From assembly GCF_001559595.1 (NCBI RefSeq), contig NZ_LNTY01000058.1:62001-126000 (forward strand): DNA of 64,000 bases. Reading direction: 5' to 3'. Of the stretch, positions 1-10,483 are shown one piece after another; within the stretch, counting starts at the first letter, position 1, and every line of letters starts with the position of its first letter. The position numbers were made by a program, and so were the translations under genes. A model generated the notes under the pieces. It saw only the letters and a list, made by a program, of their open reading frames with translations. It did not search any database and was not told the DNA's origin. This stretch comes from Enterovibrio coralii (lineage in GTDB: Bacteria > Pseudomonadota > Gammaproteobacteria > Enterobacterales > Vibrionaceae).

Positions 1-3000
1 TTGTCTGTTGAACGTGGTCAGGTATTCCTGTCCTGCGACAGCGAGCAGCAATGGCACTTAGCCACCAATGCCTTTGCCATAAAAACTGGTGAAAGACTCT
101 GGCCAGAGCCGCACGTCAAATTGAATGTCGAAGGCGAAGACTGGAAACTGAATCTCGACCAGTTGGATATCAATCTTCTGGCGCCACTGACAGAAGTGGT
201 TGAGCTGCCAAAAGGCGTCGAGAACGCGCTTCAAATGCTGGCTCCCTCTGGCAAGGTCACCGATATCCGCGTGGCTAAGCAAGCCGGTAAAGACATCGCG
301 TATTCCGCCAACATCAATAACCTCGCGTTCAACCACTGGAGCTATTTGCCGGAAGTACACAAACTGAATGTGGATGTGCAGGGTGTCGGTACCAGTGGTA
401 AAGCGGTGTTGTCGATGAAAGATGACATCTTGCCTTACGGAAACTTCTTCCAAGCCCCGCTTAACATTGAGCACGGTGACGTTGAACTGTACTGGGATTA
501 CAACGATACCCGCACGGTAATTTGGTCTGATCGGGTTAATGTTGCTGCGCCGCACATCAATGTAAACGGCGAGTTCAGGCTAGATTTGCCGCATGAAGGT
601 GAGCCTTGGCTGGCGTTTTATGCCGAAGCGAATGCCAACAATGCGGGCGAGACATGGCGTTATTTGCCGACATTGGCCCTTGGCTTTGAGCTCACCGACT
701 ACCTTTCTTCCGCTATCCGAGGCGGGCAAGCTGAGCATGCCAAACTGGTTTGGTTTGGTGACTTTGACACCTTCCCTTATCTCAAGCACGAAGGCGTGTT
801 CCAGGCATACGTACCACTGAAAAATGGCCAATTCAGCTTTGACACGCAATGGCCGACGCTGACCGATCTTCGCTTGGACTTGTTGTTCCAAAACGACTCG
901 CTGTTCTTAGATGCCTCCAATGTCAGCTTGATGAAAGCGCGTGGCTATAACCTCAAAGGCGAAATTCCATCGTTCAGTGAAGATTACTCCAAGCTTCTGA
1001 TAAAAGCGGACGTCGAAGCCACGGGTGATGAATTGCATGAGTACATGCTGGCGACACCGCTGGTGGACTCGGTAGGTGCAGCTTTGACTCATGTTCAAGT
1101 GGGTGGTGAAGTGCACGGCAGTATCGACCTCAACATCCCCCTCAATGGCGATGACGTTGACGTCAAAGGCTCGGCAAGGCTCAAAGACAATGTGGTGTCG
1201 ATTGTTAGCCCAGAAATGACGCTCAATAAGGTCAACGGCGCCATTGAGTTCAATAATGACATTGTTTGGTCGAAAGGCTTTGATGCCATGTTGCTGGAAC
1301 AGCCCATCAATGTCGGCTTTAAAGGCGAAACCGAAGCGGATAACTATTTAGTAGATATTGATATCCAAGGTGATTGGCAGGCGGACAAACTAAAGCAAGC
1401 GTTAGATATCCCTGATTTAGATTTGGTCGAAGGGCAGTCTAAGTGGGATTTGGATGTCGGCATTGCGCTGAAAGATATCGGCTTTACCTACGATGTGAAG
1501 CTCGATGCGGATTTGGCAAACATGCACATCGACTTGCCTGCACCGCTTAACAAAGCGGTACTACAAAACAGCAAAGGCACATTGCGAGCGTCGGGCGATG
1601 CTGAACGTCTGATTGGCCAAGTCTCTTTGCCAAACGTGAAGTATCAAGCGGATGTCGATATTCGCGGCACCTTACCAGAAGTGCTTCGTAGCCGCTTGGT
1701 GGTCGGTGAAGGTGAATTGTCGCTCCAGCCATTGCTTGGCAATGCTGTGAGCATTGATGTGCCGACGCTGGATATTGCCTCTTGGAGCAAGGTTGTTGAG
1801 CGCGTCAAACAAGCTGACAGTAAGAACGACAAGCCGTTTCCTGTCATCTTGCACCATCCTTCGCGTATCAACGTGAAAGCGAAAAAGCTGTTGGCAGGCG
1901 AGATGACCTTCAACAACTTCGCCATGGCCGCGCGCGACAAGAGTAACGGCTTCCACATTTTGGTGGGCAGTGAAGAGTTGGCTGGTGATGCGTGGTGGGA
2001 TGGTAAGAAACTTCTCACTGTATCCATCGAGCATTTGTTCTTGAACGTCGACCTCGACAAAAAAGACGAAGACGACAAGGAAACGACGCGAGAAACCAGT
2101 TTTGCCACCAATGCCGATAAAGAGATCATGGCGAATATCCCGTCGACCGATCTGGTTATCAATGAGCTTTGGGTGCAAGGGTATCGACTGGGTCGCGTGG
2201 AAGCGCAGGTGCTGAAATCTGGCAATACCTTGACCTTGTCCAAAATGTCGATTGGCAGTGGTGAAACGCGTTTGACGGCGAACGGTCGCTGGGCCATCAC
2301 GGATAAAAACGTCAATGAAAGCCGCATTAAATTCGATATCAAAGGCAACAACAGCAGCGACTTGATGGGACGCTTTGCGGTGTCTGGTGGTATTCAAGAC
2401 GCCAGCTTTATGACCAAAGCCAACCTGAAATTTAATGGTACCCCTTGGTCTATTAACCTCGCGACACTCAATGGCAATGCGGAAACCAAGCTGGAAAACG
2501 GGTATGTCAGCGGTGTCGGTGGTGCGGGTCGACTGCTTGGCTTGTTCAGCCTTGATTCGATTTTGAGAAAAATGCAGCTTGATTTTACTGGGGTATTTGA
2601 AGACGGTCTTGCTTTTGATGAGATAAGCGGTAGTGCAGCAATCACGAACGGGGTCGTGGTCACTGATAATATTCAGATGAACGCGCTGGCAGGTGATATG
2701 TTTATTAAAGGGATAGCAAATTTGGTGGAAAATCAGGTAAATGCTGATGTCCGCTTTGTCCCGGATCTGACATCGGGCATTCCCGTATTCACCGCCTTTG
2801 CTGTCACGCCTCAAACCGCACTCTACGTACTTGCTGTCACCACGGTGATTTCGCCAGTAGTAGATGCGTTTACCCAAGTCAGGTATCAGGTAACCGGGTC
2901 GATTGATGATCCCGTCGTCAGGGAGCTTTCTCGTATCACGGGAGAGGTGACGTTACCTGAGCAGGCGACCGAGCGTCTGCGTACCGAACAGCAAGGGAGC

Positions 3001-3009
3001 GAAAAATAA
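1..3009 (+). CDS. yhdP: YhdP, AsmA-like envelope protein, C-terminal 1002 residues (5' truncated by window)
   Basis: The frame is open from the first base, so the start lies outside the window; the family is about 1270 residues long and roughly the last 1000 are seen. YhdP is one of the AsmA-like proteins anchored in the inner membrane that bridge the periplasm and move phospholipid toward the outer membrane. The visible part is a long, beta-rich, repetitive sequence with alternating hydrophobic residues, as expected of a lipid groove. Near the end is the AsmA-type stretch with GRLLGLFSLDSILRKMQLDF and a segment rich in DIQMNALAGD-like motifs. The stop overlaps the next start as TAATG, so the amidohydrolase gene is translationally coupled. 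No frame break is seen. Confidence 0.93.
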   Translation: MSVERGQVFLSCDSEQQWHLATNAFAIKTGERLWPEPHVKLNVEGEDWKLNLDQLDINLLAPLTEVVELPKGVENALQMLAPSGKVTDIRVAKQAGKDIAYSANINNLAFNHWSYLPEVHKLNVDVQGVGTSGKAVLSMKDDILPYGNFFQAPLNIEHGDVELYWDYNDTRTVIWSDRVNVAAPHINVNGEFRLDLPHEGEPWLAFYAEANANNAGETWRYLPTLALGFELTDYLSSAIRGGQAEHAKLVWFGDFDTFPYLKHEGVFQAYVPLKNGQFSFDTQWPTLTDLRLDLLFQNDSLFLDASNVSLMKARGYNLKGEIPSFSEDYSKLLIKADVEATGDELHEYMLATPLVDSVGAALTHVQVGGEVHGSIDLNIPLNGDDVDVKGSARLKDNVVSIVSPEMTLNKVNGAIEFNNDIVWSKGFDAMLLEQPINVGFKGETEADNYLVDIDIQGDWQADKLKQALDIPDLDLVEGQSKWDLDVGIALKDIGFTYDVKLDADLANMHIDLPAPLNKAVLQNSKGTLRASGDAERLIGQVSLPNVKYQADVDIRGTLPEVLRSRLVVGEGELSLQPLLGNAVSIDVPTLDIASWSKVVERVKQADSKNDKPFPVILHHPSRINVKAKKLLAGEMTFNNFAMAARDKSNGFHILVGSEELAGDAWWDGKKLLTVSIEHLFLNVDLDKKDEDDKETTRETSFATNADKEIMANIPSTDLVINELWVQGYRLGRVEAQVLKSGNTLTLSKMSIGSGETRLTANGRWAITDKNVNESRIKFDIKGNNSSDLMGRFAVSGGIQDASFMTKANLKFNGTPWSINLATLNGNAETKLENGYVSGVGGAGRLLGLFSLDSILRKMQLDFTGVFEDGLAFDEISGSAAITNGVVVTDNIQMNALAGDMFIKGIANLVENQVNADVRFVPDLTSGIPVFTAFAVTPQTALYVLAVTTVISPVVDAFTQVRYQVTGSIDDPVVRELSRITGEVTLPEQATERLRTEQQGSEK

Positions 3010-3826
3010 TGACGAAATTCGGTGTCGTGCAAATGAATTCTGGCGCGGTTGCAGAGGACAACTCGACGTGCTGGAAGGACAGTTAAAGCAACTGCGTACT
3101 CAAGGCGTCCGCTTGGTCGTGACGCCTGAAAACACCCTGGTATTTGGAAAAAAGGAAGACTACGAGAAATACGCTGAGCATCTAGGCCACGGCCCGCTTC
3201 AAAAGAAGCTTTCTCAGCTCGCGTTTGATCTTGGCATCTGGCTGGTGATTGGGTCTTTCCCTATTCGCAACAACGACGGCACGCTGAGCACCACGTGCTT
3301 AGTCTATGACGCGGCGGGTAACCTTCGCGCATCTTACGAAAAGCTGCACATGTTCGATGTGGATATTGCGGATAACCATCGCAGCTACCGAGAATCGGAT
3401 ACTTTCAAAGCCGGTGAAGACATGGCGTTGGTAGACACGCCATTTGGTACGCTCGGCCTTTCAATTTGTTACGACATCCGCTTCCCGCAACTTTACGCCG
3501 CGCTGCGTCAGCGTGGTGCGGACATCATCATTGTGCCAGCGGCTTTCACCAAAGTGACGGGCAGTGCCCATTGGGAAGTGTTATTGCGTGCTCGCGCCAT
3601 TGAAACCCAATGCTGGGTGCTGGCTGCCGCGCAATGTGGCTCGCACGAAGGCGGCCGAGAAACATATGGCCACTCAATGATTGTCGACCCTTGGGGACAG
3701 GTTGCTTGCGGACTCACGGACCACATTGGTACCGCGTGGGCAGACGTAGATCTTGCGACCAACAGTGCGATTCGGAGCAAAATGCCCGTATTGCAGCATG
3801 CTAGGTTGCAATGCGCGATGAAATAG
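3009..3826 (+). CDS. Carbon-nitrogen hydrolase (Nit1-like, deaminated glutathione amidase type), one frameshift
   Basis: Starts at the ATG overlapping the yhdP stop (MTKFGVVQMNSG) and is read through a single-base deletion near 3062. Adding one C after the AAC codon joins DN-LDVLEGQLKQL in frame; as printed the first frame stops after about 26 codons. The nitrilase triad is visible: Glu in TPENTLVF, Lys in YEKLHMFD and Cys in LSICYDIRFPQ. The pattern FDVDI...ESDTFKAGED and ICYDIRFPQLY resembles Nit1/YbeM enzymes that hydrolyse deaminated glutathione; the substrate is inferred from family only. Corrected length is about 272 residues. It lies between yhdP and tldD. Confidence 0.88.
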
Positions 3827-3847
3827 CGCAGTCTCAAATCATCAATA

Positions 3848-3882
3848 ACCCTGCGGCCTGACGCTGCAGGGTATTCTATTTT
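3848..3882 (+). terminator. Likely intrinsic terminator after yhdP-amidohydrolase
   Basis: Inverted repeat ACCCTGC at 3848-3854 and GCAGGGT at 3866-3872, followed by a T-rich but interrupted tail (ATTCTATTTT). It sits between the amidohydrolase stop and tldD, which starts at 3906, so termination may be partial. Confidence 0.5.
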
Positions 3883-3905
3883 CAGTGCTAAAGAGCAGTT
3901 AATTC

Positions 3906-5350
3906 ATGAGTCTGGAACACGTCGAAGAAACGATGCTGCACCTGTCAGGTATCAGCAAAAGCCAAATCAGCCAAACGCTGGAGCATTTGGCGGCAAGAAA
4001 TATTGATTACGGTGATGTGTATTTCCAGTCATGCTGGCACGAGTCGCTGGTCTTGGAAGACAGCATCATCAAGGATGGCTCCTTTAATATCGACCGTGGT
4101 GTCGGTGTTCGCGCAATCACGGGTGAGAAGACAGGCTTTGCTTACTCTGACCAAATCAACGCCGATGCGTTGATGCAAAGCGCGACCGCGGCACGTGGTA
4201 TTGCTGACAAAGGCGGCAAACTAAAAGTTTCTGCATTTTCTACCCGTCAGTATCCAGAAATTTATCAAGGCATTGACCCGCTACACAGCATGACCAAGCA
4301 GCAAAAGATTGCCTTGCTGCAAGAAGTTGATGCCTACATCCGCGCGAAAGAGCCACTTATTCAAGAGGTGTCAGCGAGCATCAGCGGTGTGTACGAACAA
4401 GTGCTGATTGCGGCGACAGACGGCACGTATGCCGCAGACATTCGTCGCTTGTGCGCCTGTCAGTCAGTGTACTGGTAGAGAAAGACGGCAAGCGCGAGCG
4501 TGGCTCAGCGGGCGGTGGTGGTCGTTTCGGCTACGAATATTTTGTTAGCGATGAAGACGGTAAAACCGTCGCCATGCATTACGCCGATGAAGCAGTGCGT
4601 CAGGCATTGATCAATCTTCATGCGAAAGCAGCACCAGCAGGCACCATGCCAGTGGTTCTGGGTGCAGGTTGGCCGGGTGTACTGCTGCACGAGGCAGTAG
4701 GGCATGGTTTGGAAGGTGACTTCAACCGTAAAGAGTCGTCTGTCTTTACTGGCCAGATTGGTGAGCAGGTGACATCGCCGCTTTGTACCATCGTCGATGA
4801 CGGTACATTGAAAGACCGCCGTGGTTCATTGAACATCGATGATGAAGGTGTGCCGGGTCAATACAATGTGCTGATTGAAAACGGTATCCTGAAAGGCTAC
4901 ATGCAGGACAAACACAACGCGCACTTGATGGGCGTTGCGCCAACCGGTAATGGCCGTCGTGAATCTTATGCGCATCTGCCGATGCCACGCATGACCAACA
5001 CCTACATGTTGGCAGGCGAAAGTACGCCGGAAGATATTATCAGCAGCGTTGAGTATGGTTTGTACGCACCAAACTTTGGTGGCGGTCAGGTAGACATCAC
5101 CTCAGGTAAGTTTGTGTTCTCAACCAGCGAAGCGTATCTGATTGAAAACGGGAAGGTGACGACACCAGTGAAAGGTGCAACACTGATCGGTAGTGGTATC
5201 GAAGCCATGCAGCAAGTGTCTATGGTTGGTAACGACCTGAAACTCGACCGTGGTGTCGGTGTGTGTGGTAAAGCGGGTCAAAGTGTCGCGGTGGGAGTCG
5301 GTCAACCTACTTTGAAGTTGGATGCAATGACGGTCGGTGGCACCGAATAA
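3906..5350 (+). CDS. tldD: Metalloprotease TldD, one frameshift
   Basis: TldD is the catalytic subunit of the TldD/TldE heterodimeric protease, which degrades unfolded peptides and matures some peptide substrates in the cytoplasm. The zinc-binding [11 protein letters not shown] motif is clear. Flanking family motifs are also present: [41 protein letters not shown] and the C-terminal [16 protein letters not shown]. The frame breaks at about 4451: one extra G turns TTG TGC GCC into TTG GTG CGC and gives [16 protein letters not shown], as in homologues. Corrected length is 481 residues, the usual size. It is followed by a strong terminator shared with convergent darP. The partner subunit tldE lies downstream at 6156. 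Confidence 0.95.
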
Positions 5351-5373
5351 GCACTCAGCCATATTGAATGCAT

Positions 5374-5407
5374 AAAAAAGCCGGAACTCAGTTCCGGCTT
5401 TTTTTAT
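5374..5407. terminator. Bidirectional terminator between tldD and darP
   Basis: AAAAAAGCCGGAACT / AGTTCCGGCTTTTTTT: a perfect GC-rich stem with A and T runs on the two sides, between convergent genes. It works as a U-tract terminator in both directions. Confidence 0.9.
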
Positions 5408-5934
5408 TCCGCATCAGCAGCCTTTAGGGCTTTCAGCATTTGGAAAATCTCGCGAGACGCTTTTGGCGGCTTGTTGCCTTCCAGCTCTTTCTTCGCTTGG
5501 CGAGCCAATTGGCGCAGCTTCTGACGGTCTGCACTTGGGTATGCTGCGACCACATCATTGATAGCTTTGTCGCCTTCAGCCACAACACGATCACGCATCT
5601 TCTCAAGCTTTTTCAGCTCAATAGATTGCTGGCTGTGTTTGTTGCGCAGCATGTCCAGTGCAGCCTGAATTGGCTCTGGGTCGCGAGAGCGCATCATCTT
5701 ACCAATCAGCTGAAGCTGACGGCGACGGGCTTCTTTTTCAAAGCGCTGTGCATCAATGATTGCGTCGCGAAGATCGTCATCCAGTGGAAACTTAGCCAAT
5801 ACAGCAGGTTTCAGAGCAACCAGCTCCTCGCCCAACTTTTGCAGTGCTTCCATGTCACGCTTCATCTCGGATCGGCTAACCCAGATGATTTCTTCTTCCT
5901 CTTCCCAAGGCTCTCTTTTGTTCTTGCGGCCCAT
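5404..5934 (-). CDS. darP: Ribosome-associated protein YjgA/DarP (DUF615)
   Basis: About 176 residues and highly charged, with the family core [34 protein letters not shown] and the C-terminal [14 protein letters not shown]. The E. coli protein associates with late 50S precursor particles and helps their maturation. The ATG at 5934 is preferred over the upstream in-frame TTG at 5940 because GGGAT sits about 7 bases before it. The gene is divergent from tldE and convergent with tldD, an arrangement common in gammaproteobacteria. Confidence 0.92.
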   Translation of the reverse strand: MGRKNKREPWEEEEEIIWVSRSEMKRDMEALQKLGEELVALKPAVLAKFPLDDDLRDAIIDAQRFEKEARRRQLQLIGKMMRSRDPEPIQAALDMLRNKHSQQSIELKKLEKMRDRVVAEGDKAINDVVAAYPSADRQKLRQLARQAKKELEGNKPPKASREIFQMLKALKAADAE

Positions 5935-6155
5935 ATTCAATCCCGAGGTTATCGCTTACTTTAACTGCGTAGTGTATACCGAAAGCAGATGAACAAGAAA
6001 TAGTAAGCGTTGAGCAAGCGGTCATCTCGCTTTATGCGCGGGTTATCAAAAGAGGGGATTTGTGCCAGTAATTGTCGTGTTTGCCTGAGTTTTTTCGGCA
6101 AGCCAGACGAGGAGAGTGGTATGCTTAGAAGCAACAGACATTATGTGATGAGTTT

Positions 6156-7496
6156 ATGGACGTGAAACAACAAGTTGCTCAGCAGCGTGCCGAGCTCGAA
6201 GTCGCTGTAAAGCGCGCACTGGATATGGCGAGCAAGAAAGCTGACGCCGCAGAAGTCGCTATTACAAAAACGACAGGTATCAGTGTCGCAACGCGTATGT
6301 GCGAAGTTGAAAGCGTCGAGTTCAACAGTGACGGTGCTTTGGGGATCACTGTGTATCGCGGCCAACGTAAAGGCAGCGCATCGACGTCTGATCTGTCAGA
6401 AAAAGCGATCGCAGAGACCGTTGAAGCGGCCTTGGATATCGCGAATTACACCTCGGAAGACCCTTTCTCCGGCCCAGCACCCGCAGAGCTGATGGCGTAC
6501 GAATACCCAGATCTGGATTTGTTCTACCCTGACGAGCCAGAGCCGGACCACGCCGCAGAAAAAGCGATCGCCGCAGAGCGTGCCGCACTGGAATACGATG
6601 AGCGCATCAAATTCAGTGATGGTGCAAGCTACGACAGCCACTACGGTGTCCGCGTGTACGGCAACAGCCATGGCATGCTCGGAAGCTATGCATCTAGCCG
6701 ACACAGCATTAGCTGTAGCGTGATTGCAGAAGACAGCAAAGGCATGGAACGTGATTACAGCTACACAGTCGCACGCGACAAGAGTGAGCTTTGGACGCCA
6801 GAGAAAGTCGGTATTGAAGCGGCGAAGCGCACCATCATGCGTATCGAACCTCAGCGCATGAAAACCTGCCAAGTACCTGTGATGTTTGCTGCCGACGTTG
6901 CAACAGGCCTTCTGGGGCATCTGGTCATGGGTATCAGCGGCTCTAACCTGTACCGCAAGTCTTCATTCCTATTGGACAAACTTGGCCACCAAATCCTGCC
7001 AGAGTGGTTCAGCGTCTACGAGCGTCCACACCTGCTAAAAGGCATGGCGAGTGCGCCATTTGACAGCGAAGGTGTGGTCACGAAAGACTTGGATATCATC
7101 AAAGGTGGCGAGCTTCAAACGTATCTGGCAACCAGCTACGCAGCACGCAAGTTAGGCATGCAGCCAACGGGTCATGCGGGTGGTATTCACAACTGGTTTG
7201 TTGGCAACACCGGACAATCGTTCGAGCAAATGCTGAAAGAGCTGGGGACAGGTGTACTGGTCACAGAGCTAATGGGCCAAGGCGTGAACATCGTAACAGG
7301 CGACTACTCGCGCGGTGCGGCCGGTTTCTGGGTGGAAAACGGCGAGATTAAGTACCCAGTGAGCGAGTTCACCATTGCAGGTAACCTTGCAGATATGTAC
7401 AAGCAGATTGTGGCAGTGGGTGCGGATACGGAGTTCCGTAGTCAGATCCAGACTGGCTCGATTCTCATCGAATCTATGAAAATTGGCGGCGAGTAA
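6156..7496 (+). CDS. pmbA: Metalloprotease subunit TldE (PmbA)
   Basis: 446 residues, intact, the expected size. TldE is the non-catalytic paralogue that pairs with TldD and completes the peptide channel; it also takes part in microcin and CcdA processing in E. coli. It shows GILxGLT-type family architecture, including [37 protein letters not shown] and the C-terminal [12 protein letters not shown]. The HExxH motif is absent, as expected. It is divergently placed from darP with about 220 bp between them; no other gene is seen in that gap. Confidence 0.95.
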   Translation: MDVKQQVAQQRAELEVAVKRALDMASKKADAAEVAITKTTGISVATRMCEVESVEFNSDGALGITVYRGQRKGSASTSDLSEKAIAETVEAALDIANYTSEDPFSGPAPAELMAYEYPDLDLFYPDEPEPDHAAEKAIAAERAALEYDERIKFSDGASYDSHYGVRVYGNSHGMLGSYASSRHSISCSVIAEDSKGMERDYSYTVARDKSELWTPEKVGIEAAKRTIMRIEPQRMKTCQVPVMFAADVATGLLGHLVMGISGSNLYRKSSFLLDKLGHQILPEWFSVYERPHLLKGMASAPFDSEGVVTKDLDIIKGGELQTYLATSYAARKLGMQPTGHAGGIHNWFVGNTGQSFEQMLKELGTGVLVTELMGQGVNIVTGDYSRGAAGFWVENGEIKYPVSEFTIAGNLADMYKQIVAVGADTEFRSQIQTGSILIESMKIGGE

Positions 7497-7531
7497 ATCG
7501 CGTCGCCCTTTATACCCTGACGTCGTTCGCT

Positions 7532-7588
7532 GCATATTTTTGCCCTAGTCACTTAGCTTACTAAGCTCCCAGGGACAAAAATATTTGC
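7532..7588. repeat. Imperfect palindromic intergenic element
   Basis: Left arm 7532-7556 (GCATATTTTTGCCCTAG...CTTAG) and right arm 7561-7588 (CTAAG...AGGGACAAAAATATTTGC) are imperfect inverted complements of about 25 bases around the loop CTTA. There is no T-run directly after it, so it does not look like a simple terminator. It lies in the 250 bp between tldE and mgtE. It has the look of a dispersed palindromic unit, but only one copy is found in this window, so repetition is unproven. Confidence 0.55.
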
Positions 7589-7715
7589 TGCCTTGTCAGA
7601 GCACAAATGGCTTAGCGATTGCAGCGATTTGCTTCAGGGATACAAAGGTTTGAGGCCTAGCTACAACAAAATTGGCTTAGAAAAAATGGGCTAGCAGATG
7701 ACTGGCTCCAAATAG

Positions 7716-7745
7716 AAAAAGGCTTTCGAGAGAAAGCCTTTTTTC
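7716..7745. terminator. Terminator for mgtE (and tldE from the other side)
   Basis: AAAAAGGCTTTC / GAAAGCCTTTTTT stem immediately downstream of the mgtE stop, with A and T runs on both flanks, so it can act on both strands. Confidence 0.88.
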
Positions 7746-7746
7746 G

Positions 7747-9112
7747 TTATACGAGGAAGAGGGTTGCGAGGCCGAGGAAGACGGAAAGGCCCACCATGTC
7801 GGTGATGGTGGTCAGTGCCATACCGCCTGCGAGGGCAGGGTCGACTTTCATCTTCTTGAGCACAATCGGGACGGTCACACCGGCAACACCGGCAACAAAG
7901 AGGTTCGTCATCATGCGGCGGCGATGATACCACCAAGCATGATATCGCCTTTCCACAGCACGACCACACCACCAATGATACTTGCCCAAACGACACCGTT
8001 TAATAGGCCTACCATGGCTTCTTTGCTTAACAGCCAGCGGGTATTCGAGTCACCGATGTGCCCGACAGCCAGACCGCGGATCACGAGTGCGACGGTCTGG
8101 TTACCTGCCACACCGCCCATTGACGGTACGATGGTCATAAGCACGGCAATAGCTGCCATCTGTTGAAGGGTTGCTTCAAACAAGTTTGATACAGAAGCAG
8201 CAGCCAGTGCGGCAAGGACGTTACAACCCAGCCAGATGCTTCGGCTACGGGCGGACTTCAATACTGGCGCGAAGGTATCTTCTTCATCATCCAGACCCGC
8301 CATACTCATCATGGAGTGTTCTGCATCTTCACGGATGATATCAACCACGTCATCGATGGTGATACGACCGACGAGCTGGTGCTCTTCATCAACAACAGGT
8401 GCAGATACCCAGTTACGGCGTTCAAAGATGCTGGCAACATCGCTGTCTTCCATGTCGACAGGGATAGCGTCATCCACGTCTTCCATGATGTCCAACACTT
8501 CGGTGTCTGGCTGCGTGGTGAGAAGGACGGTGATTGGCAATTCACCAATCAGACGACTGTTTTCATCAACAACGTAAAGGGCATCGGTGGCTTCTGGCAG
8601 TTCACCTTTCATGCGAAGGTAACGCAATACCACGTCAACGGTCACGTCTGAGCGAATGGTCACCACTCGGTATTCATCATACCGCCGGCGGTGTCTTCCG
8701 GATATGCCAGAGCTTGTTCTACGCGGGCACGATCCTGCGCATCCATTTGCGACAGGACGTCTTGCGAGACCTGTTCTGGAAGGCTTCGCAGCAGGTATGC
8801 CACGTCATCGGTATCCATGCCTTCCGTTGCAGCAGCGAGCTGATCCGGTTGCATGTGTACCATGATCCCGTCTTTGACGTCTTCCGACAGCTCTTCAAGG
8901 ATCTCACCTTGCTCTTCGGGATCGGTTAATTGCCACAGAACCAAACGGCTCTTTGGTGGGGAGGCCTCAAGAAGATGGGCAATATCTTCCGGTTCCATGT
9001 CCTCGAGCATGCGTCGGACATGGACGAACATACCGTTTTCTAAGGCGCGGCTAACTTCCTGCAACGTTTGATGCGTTTGGCTAGGTTGTTCTACTTCGTA
9101 ATTCTCTGCCAT
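7747..9112 (-). CDS. mgtE: Magnesium transporter MgtE, two frameshifts
   Basis: Homodimeric Mg2+ channel gated by cytoplasmic Mg2+. Domain order: N-terminal alpha-helical MgtE_N (ALENGMFVHVRRMLEDMEPEDIAHLLEA), a CBS pair (ALYVVDENSRLIGELP and APVVDEEHQLVGRITIDDVVD), then about five membrane helices (IVPSMGGVAGNQTVAL...). The frame breaks twice by one base. Near 8664, GAGTGG-GTGACC needs one more G. Near 7915, GCCGCC-GCCATG needs one more C. Corrected length is about 455 residues. The ATG at 9112 (MAENYEVEQ) is preferred over 9145, which lacks a ribosome site. Downstream is a strong terminator. Confidence 0.92.
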
Positions 9113-9276
9113 GGAAATGTCCGTTTGACGACGGGGGATACCCATTCTGGCTGCGTGTTTGAGCGATATAGTTTGGCGTAATGCGGGCGCAGTGTTGGCA
9201 AAATACGTTGCATTACTTTTTGTTCAATGCGTAATCAGACGGGTATAGCGCAATGACATGAATATTAACGCAAACT

Positions 9277-9305
9277 ACGGGCAGTGTCTTTTGACAATTG
9301 CCCGT
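9277..9305 (-). terminator. Possible weak terminator after npr
   Basis: ACGGGCA (9277-9283) pairs with TGCCCGT (9299-9305) just downstream of the npr stop on the minus strand. The following sequence is only moderately U-rich, so efficiency is doubtful. Confidence 0.35.
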
Positions 9306-9347
9306 GTAGGAAAGTTGAGACATAAGAGGAGAGAATTAGCGAGAGAC

Positions 9348-9623
9348 TTAACTCTCTTCGTCAAACCCGGCTTCGATAAGCGAAGTGACTGCGTCGAGTG
9401 CCTGTTCGGCCTGAGTGCCATTGGCCGATACCATGATTTGCTCGCCTTGGCTGGAGTCCAGTAGCAGGATTGCCATGACGCTATCAGCAGTAACCGTTTG
9501 ATCACCCTTGGAAACCGTGACTTCGGCATCAAAGCTTTGCGCCAGTTCTACCAGTTTTATCGCTGCGCGAGCATGCAAACCTAATCGATTTCTGATCAGG
9601 ACTTCTTTGCTAAGTTGACTCAT
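9348..9623 (-). CDS. ptsO: Nitrogen PTS phosphocarrier NPr
   Basis: 91-residue HPr-like protein with the phosphoryl-accepting histidine at position 17 in LGLHARAA and the expected second motif [16 protein letters not shown]. NPr passes phosphate from EI-Ntr to EIIA-Ntr (PtsN), which is encoded two genes upstream in the same operon; the pathway is regulatory and does not transport sugar. Its ATG overlaps the rapZ stop as ATGA, so the two are translationally coupled. It is last in the rpoN operon, as in E. coli. Confidence 0.95.
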   Translation of the reverse strand: MSQLSKEVLIRNRLGLHARAAIKLVELAQSFDAEVTVSKGDQTVTADSVMAILLLDSSQGEQIMVSANGTQAEQALDAVTSLIEAGFDEES

Positions 9624-10471
9624 ATTTGTCCTTCAAGCGTACGGTGACGCACCTGAACTTGCTGGCCGTTTGCGGCAAAGTAGTCTGCCAAAAACTGTGC
9701 AATGTAAACGGAGCGATGCTGGCCACCCGTACAGCCAATGGCGACGGTAAGGTAACTGCGGTTGTTCTTCTCAAGTGCTGGCATCCAAGACTCCAAGAAG
9801 CTTTTCACTTGCGCGATAAGCATGGCGACGTCTTGCTCGGCAGCCAGAAACATTTTCACTGGCTCATCTAACCCCGTTAAAGGGCGAAGTGATGGATCCC
9901 AGTGGGGGTTTGGCAGGAAACGCACATCGAAGACGTAATCCGCATCCGATGGCAATCCATGCTTGAAACCAAAGGACTCAAACACCATGACCAAGTCGCG
10001 ATTGGTGCGGCCTAGCACCAGCGAGCGAACGGCTTCGCTGAGGTCGTGCACGGAGTGCTTTGAGGTGTTGATGACCTTGTCGGCACGCTCTTTAAGCGGC
10101 GTGAGTAGATGTTTTTCTTGTTCGATCGCTTGCTCGAGAGTCAGGTTGTTTCGAGAAAGAGGGTGCAAGCGACGGGTTTCGCTAAAGCGTTTGACCAGTT
10201 CTTTGTCATCAGCATCGAGGAAGAAAAGATCGATATCGAGATCTTTCGGAAGCTTCGCCAGTGTATGAGCGATCTCGTCCGGATCGTCTGGCATGTTGCG
10301 AATGTCGATACTGACGGCGATTTGTGAATCATCACCAATTTGTTCTGCCACAAACTGCGGCAACAAGCTGACGGGGAGATTGTCGACACAGTAGTAACCC
10401 AAGTCTTCCAGCACTCGAAGTGCAACGGATTTCCCTGAGCCTGAACGACCGCTGACGATTTTCAGCTGCAT
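9620..10471 (-). CDS. rapZ: RNase adapter RapZ
   Basis: 283 residues with Walker A GRSGSGKS at 8-15 and the C-terminal RapZ domain ([22 protein letters not shown]). In enterobacteria RapZ senses glucosamine-6-phosphate and directs the small RNA GlmZ to RNase E, controlling glmS. The position between ptsN and npr is conserved. The start MQLKIVSG is placed as in homologues, with only a 12-base gap from ptsN. Confidence 0.95.
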   Translation of the reverse strand: MQLKIVSGRSGSGKSVALRVLEDLGYYCVDNLPVSLLPQFVAEQIGDDSQIAVSIDIRNMPDDPDEIAHTLAKLPKDLDIDLFFLDADDKELVKRFSETRRLHPLSRNNLTLEQAIEQEKHLLTPLKERADKVINTSKHSVHDLSEAVRSLVLGRTNRDLVMVFESFGFKHGLPSDADYVFDVRFLPNPHWDPSLRPLTGLDEPVKMFLAAEQDVAMLIAQVKSFLESWMPALEKNNRSYLTVAIGCTGGQHRSVYIAQFLADYFAANGQQVQVRHRTLEGQI

Positions 10472-10483
10472 GAGTGTGATTCT

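Noticed and set aside
1672-2877. 401-codon minus-strand ORF inside yhdP
   Set aside because: Antisense shadow of a well-conserved gene; it has no recognisable domain or ribosome site.
4449-4460. tldD as two separate genes
   Set aside because: The halves lie in overlapping frames and neither is complete; one base restores a standard TldD.
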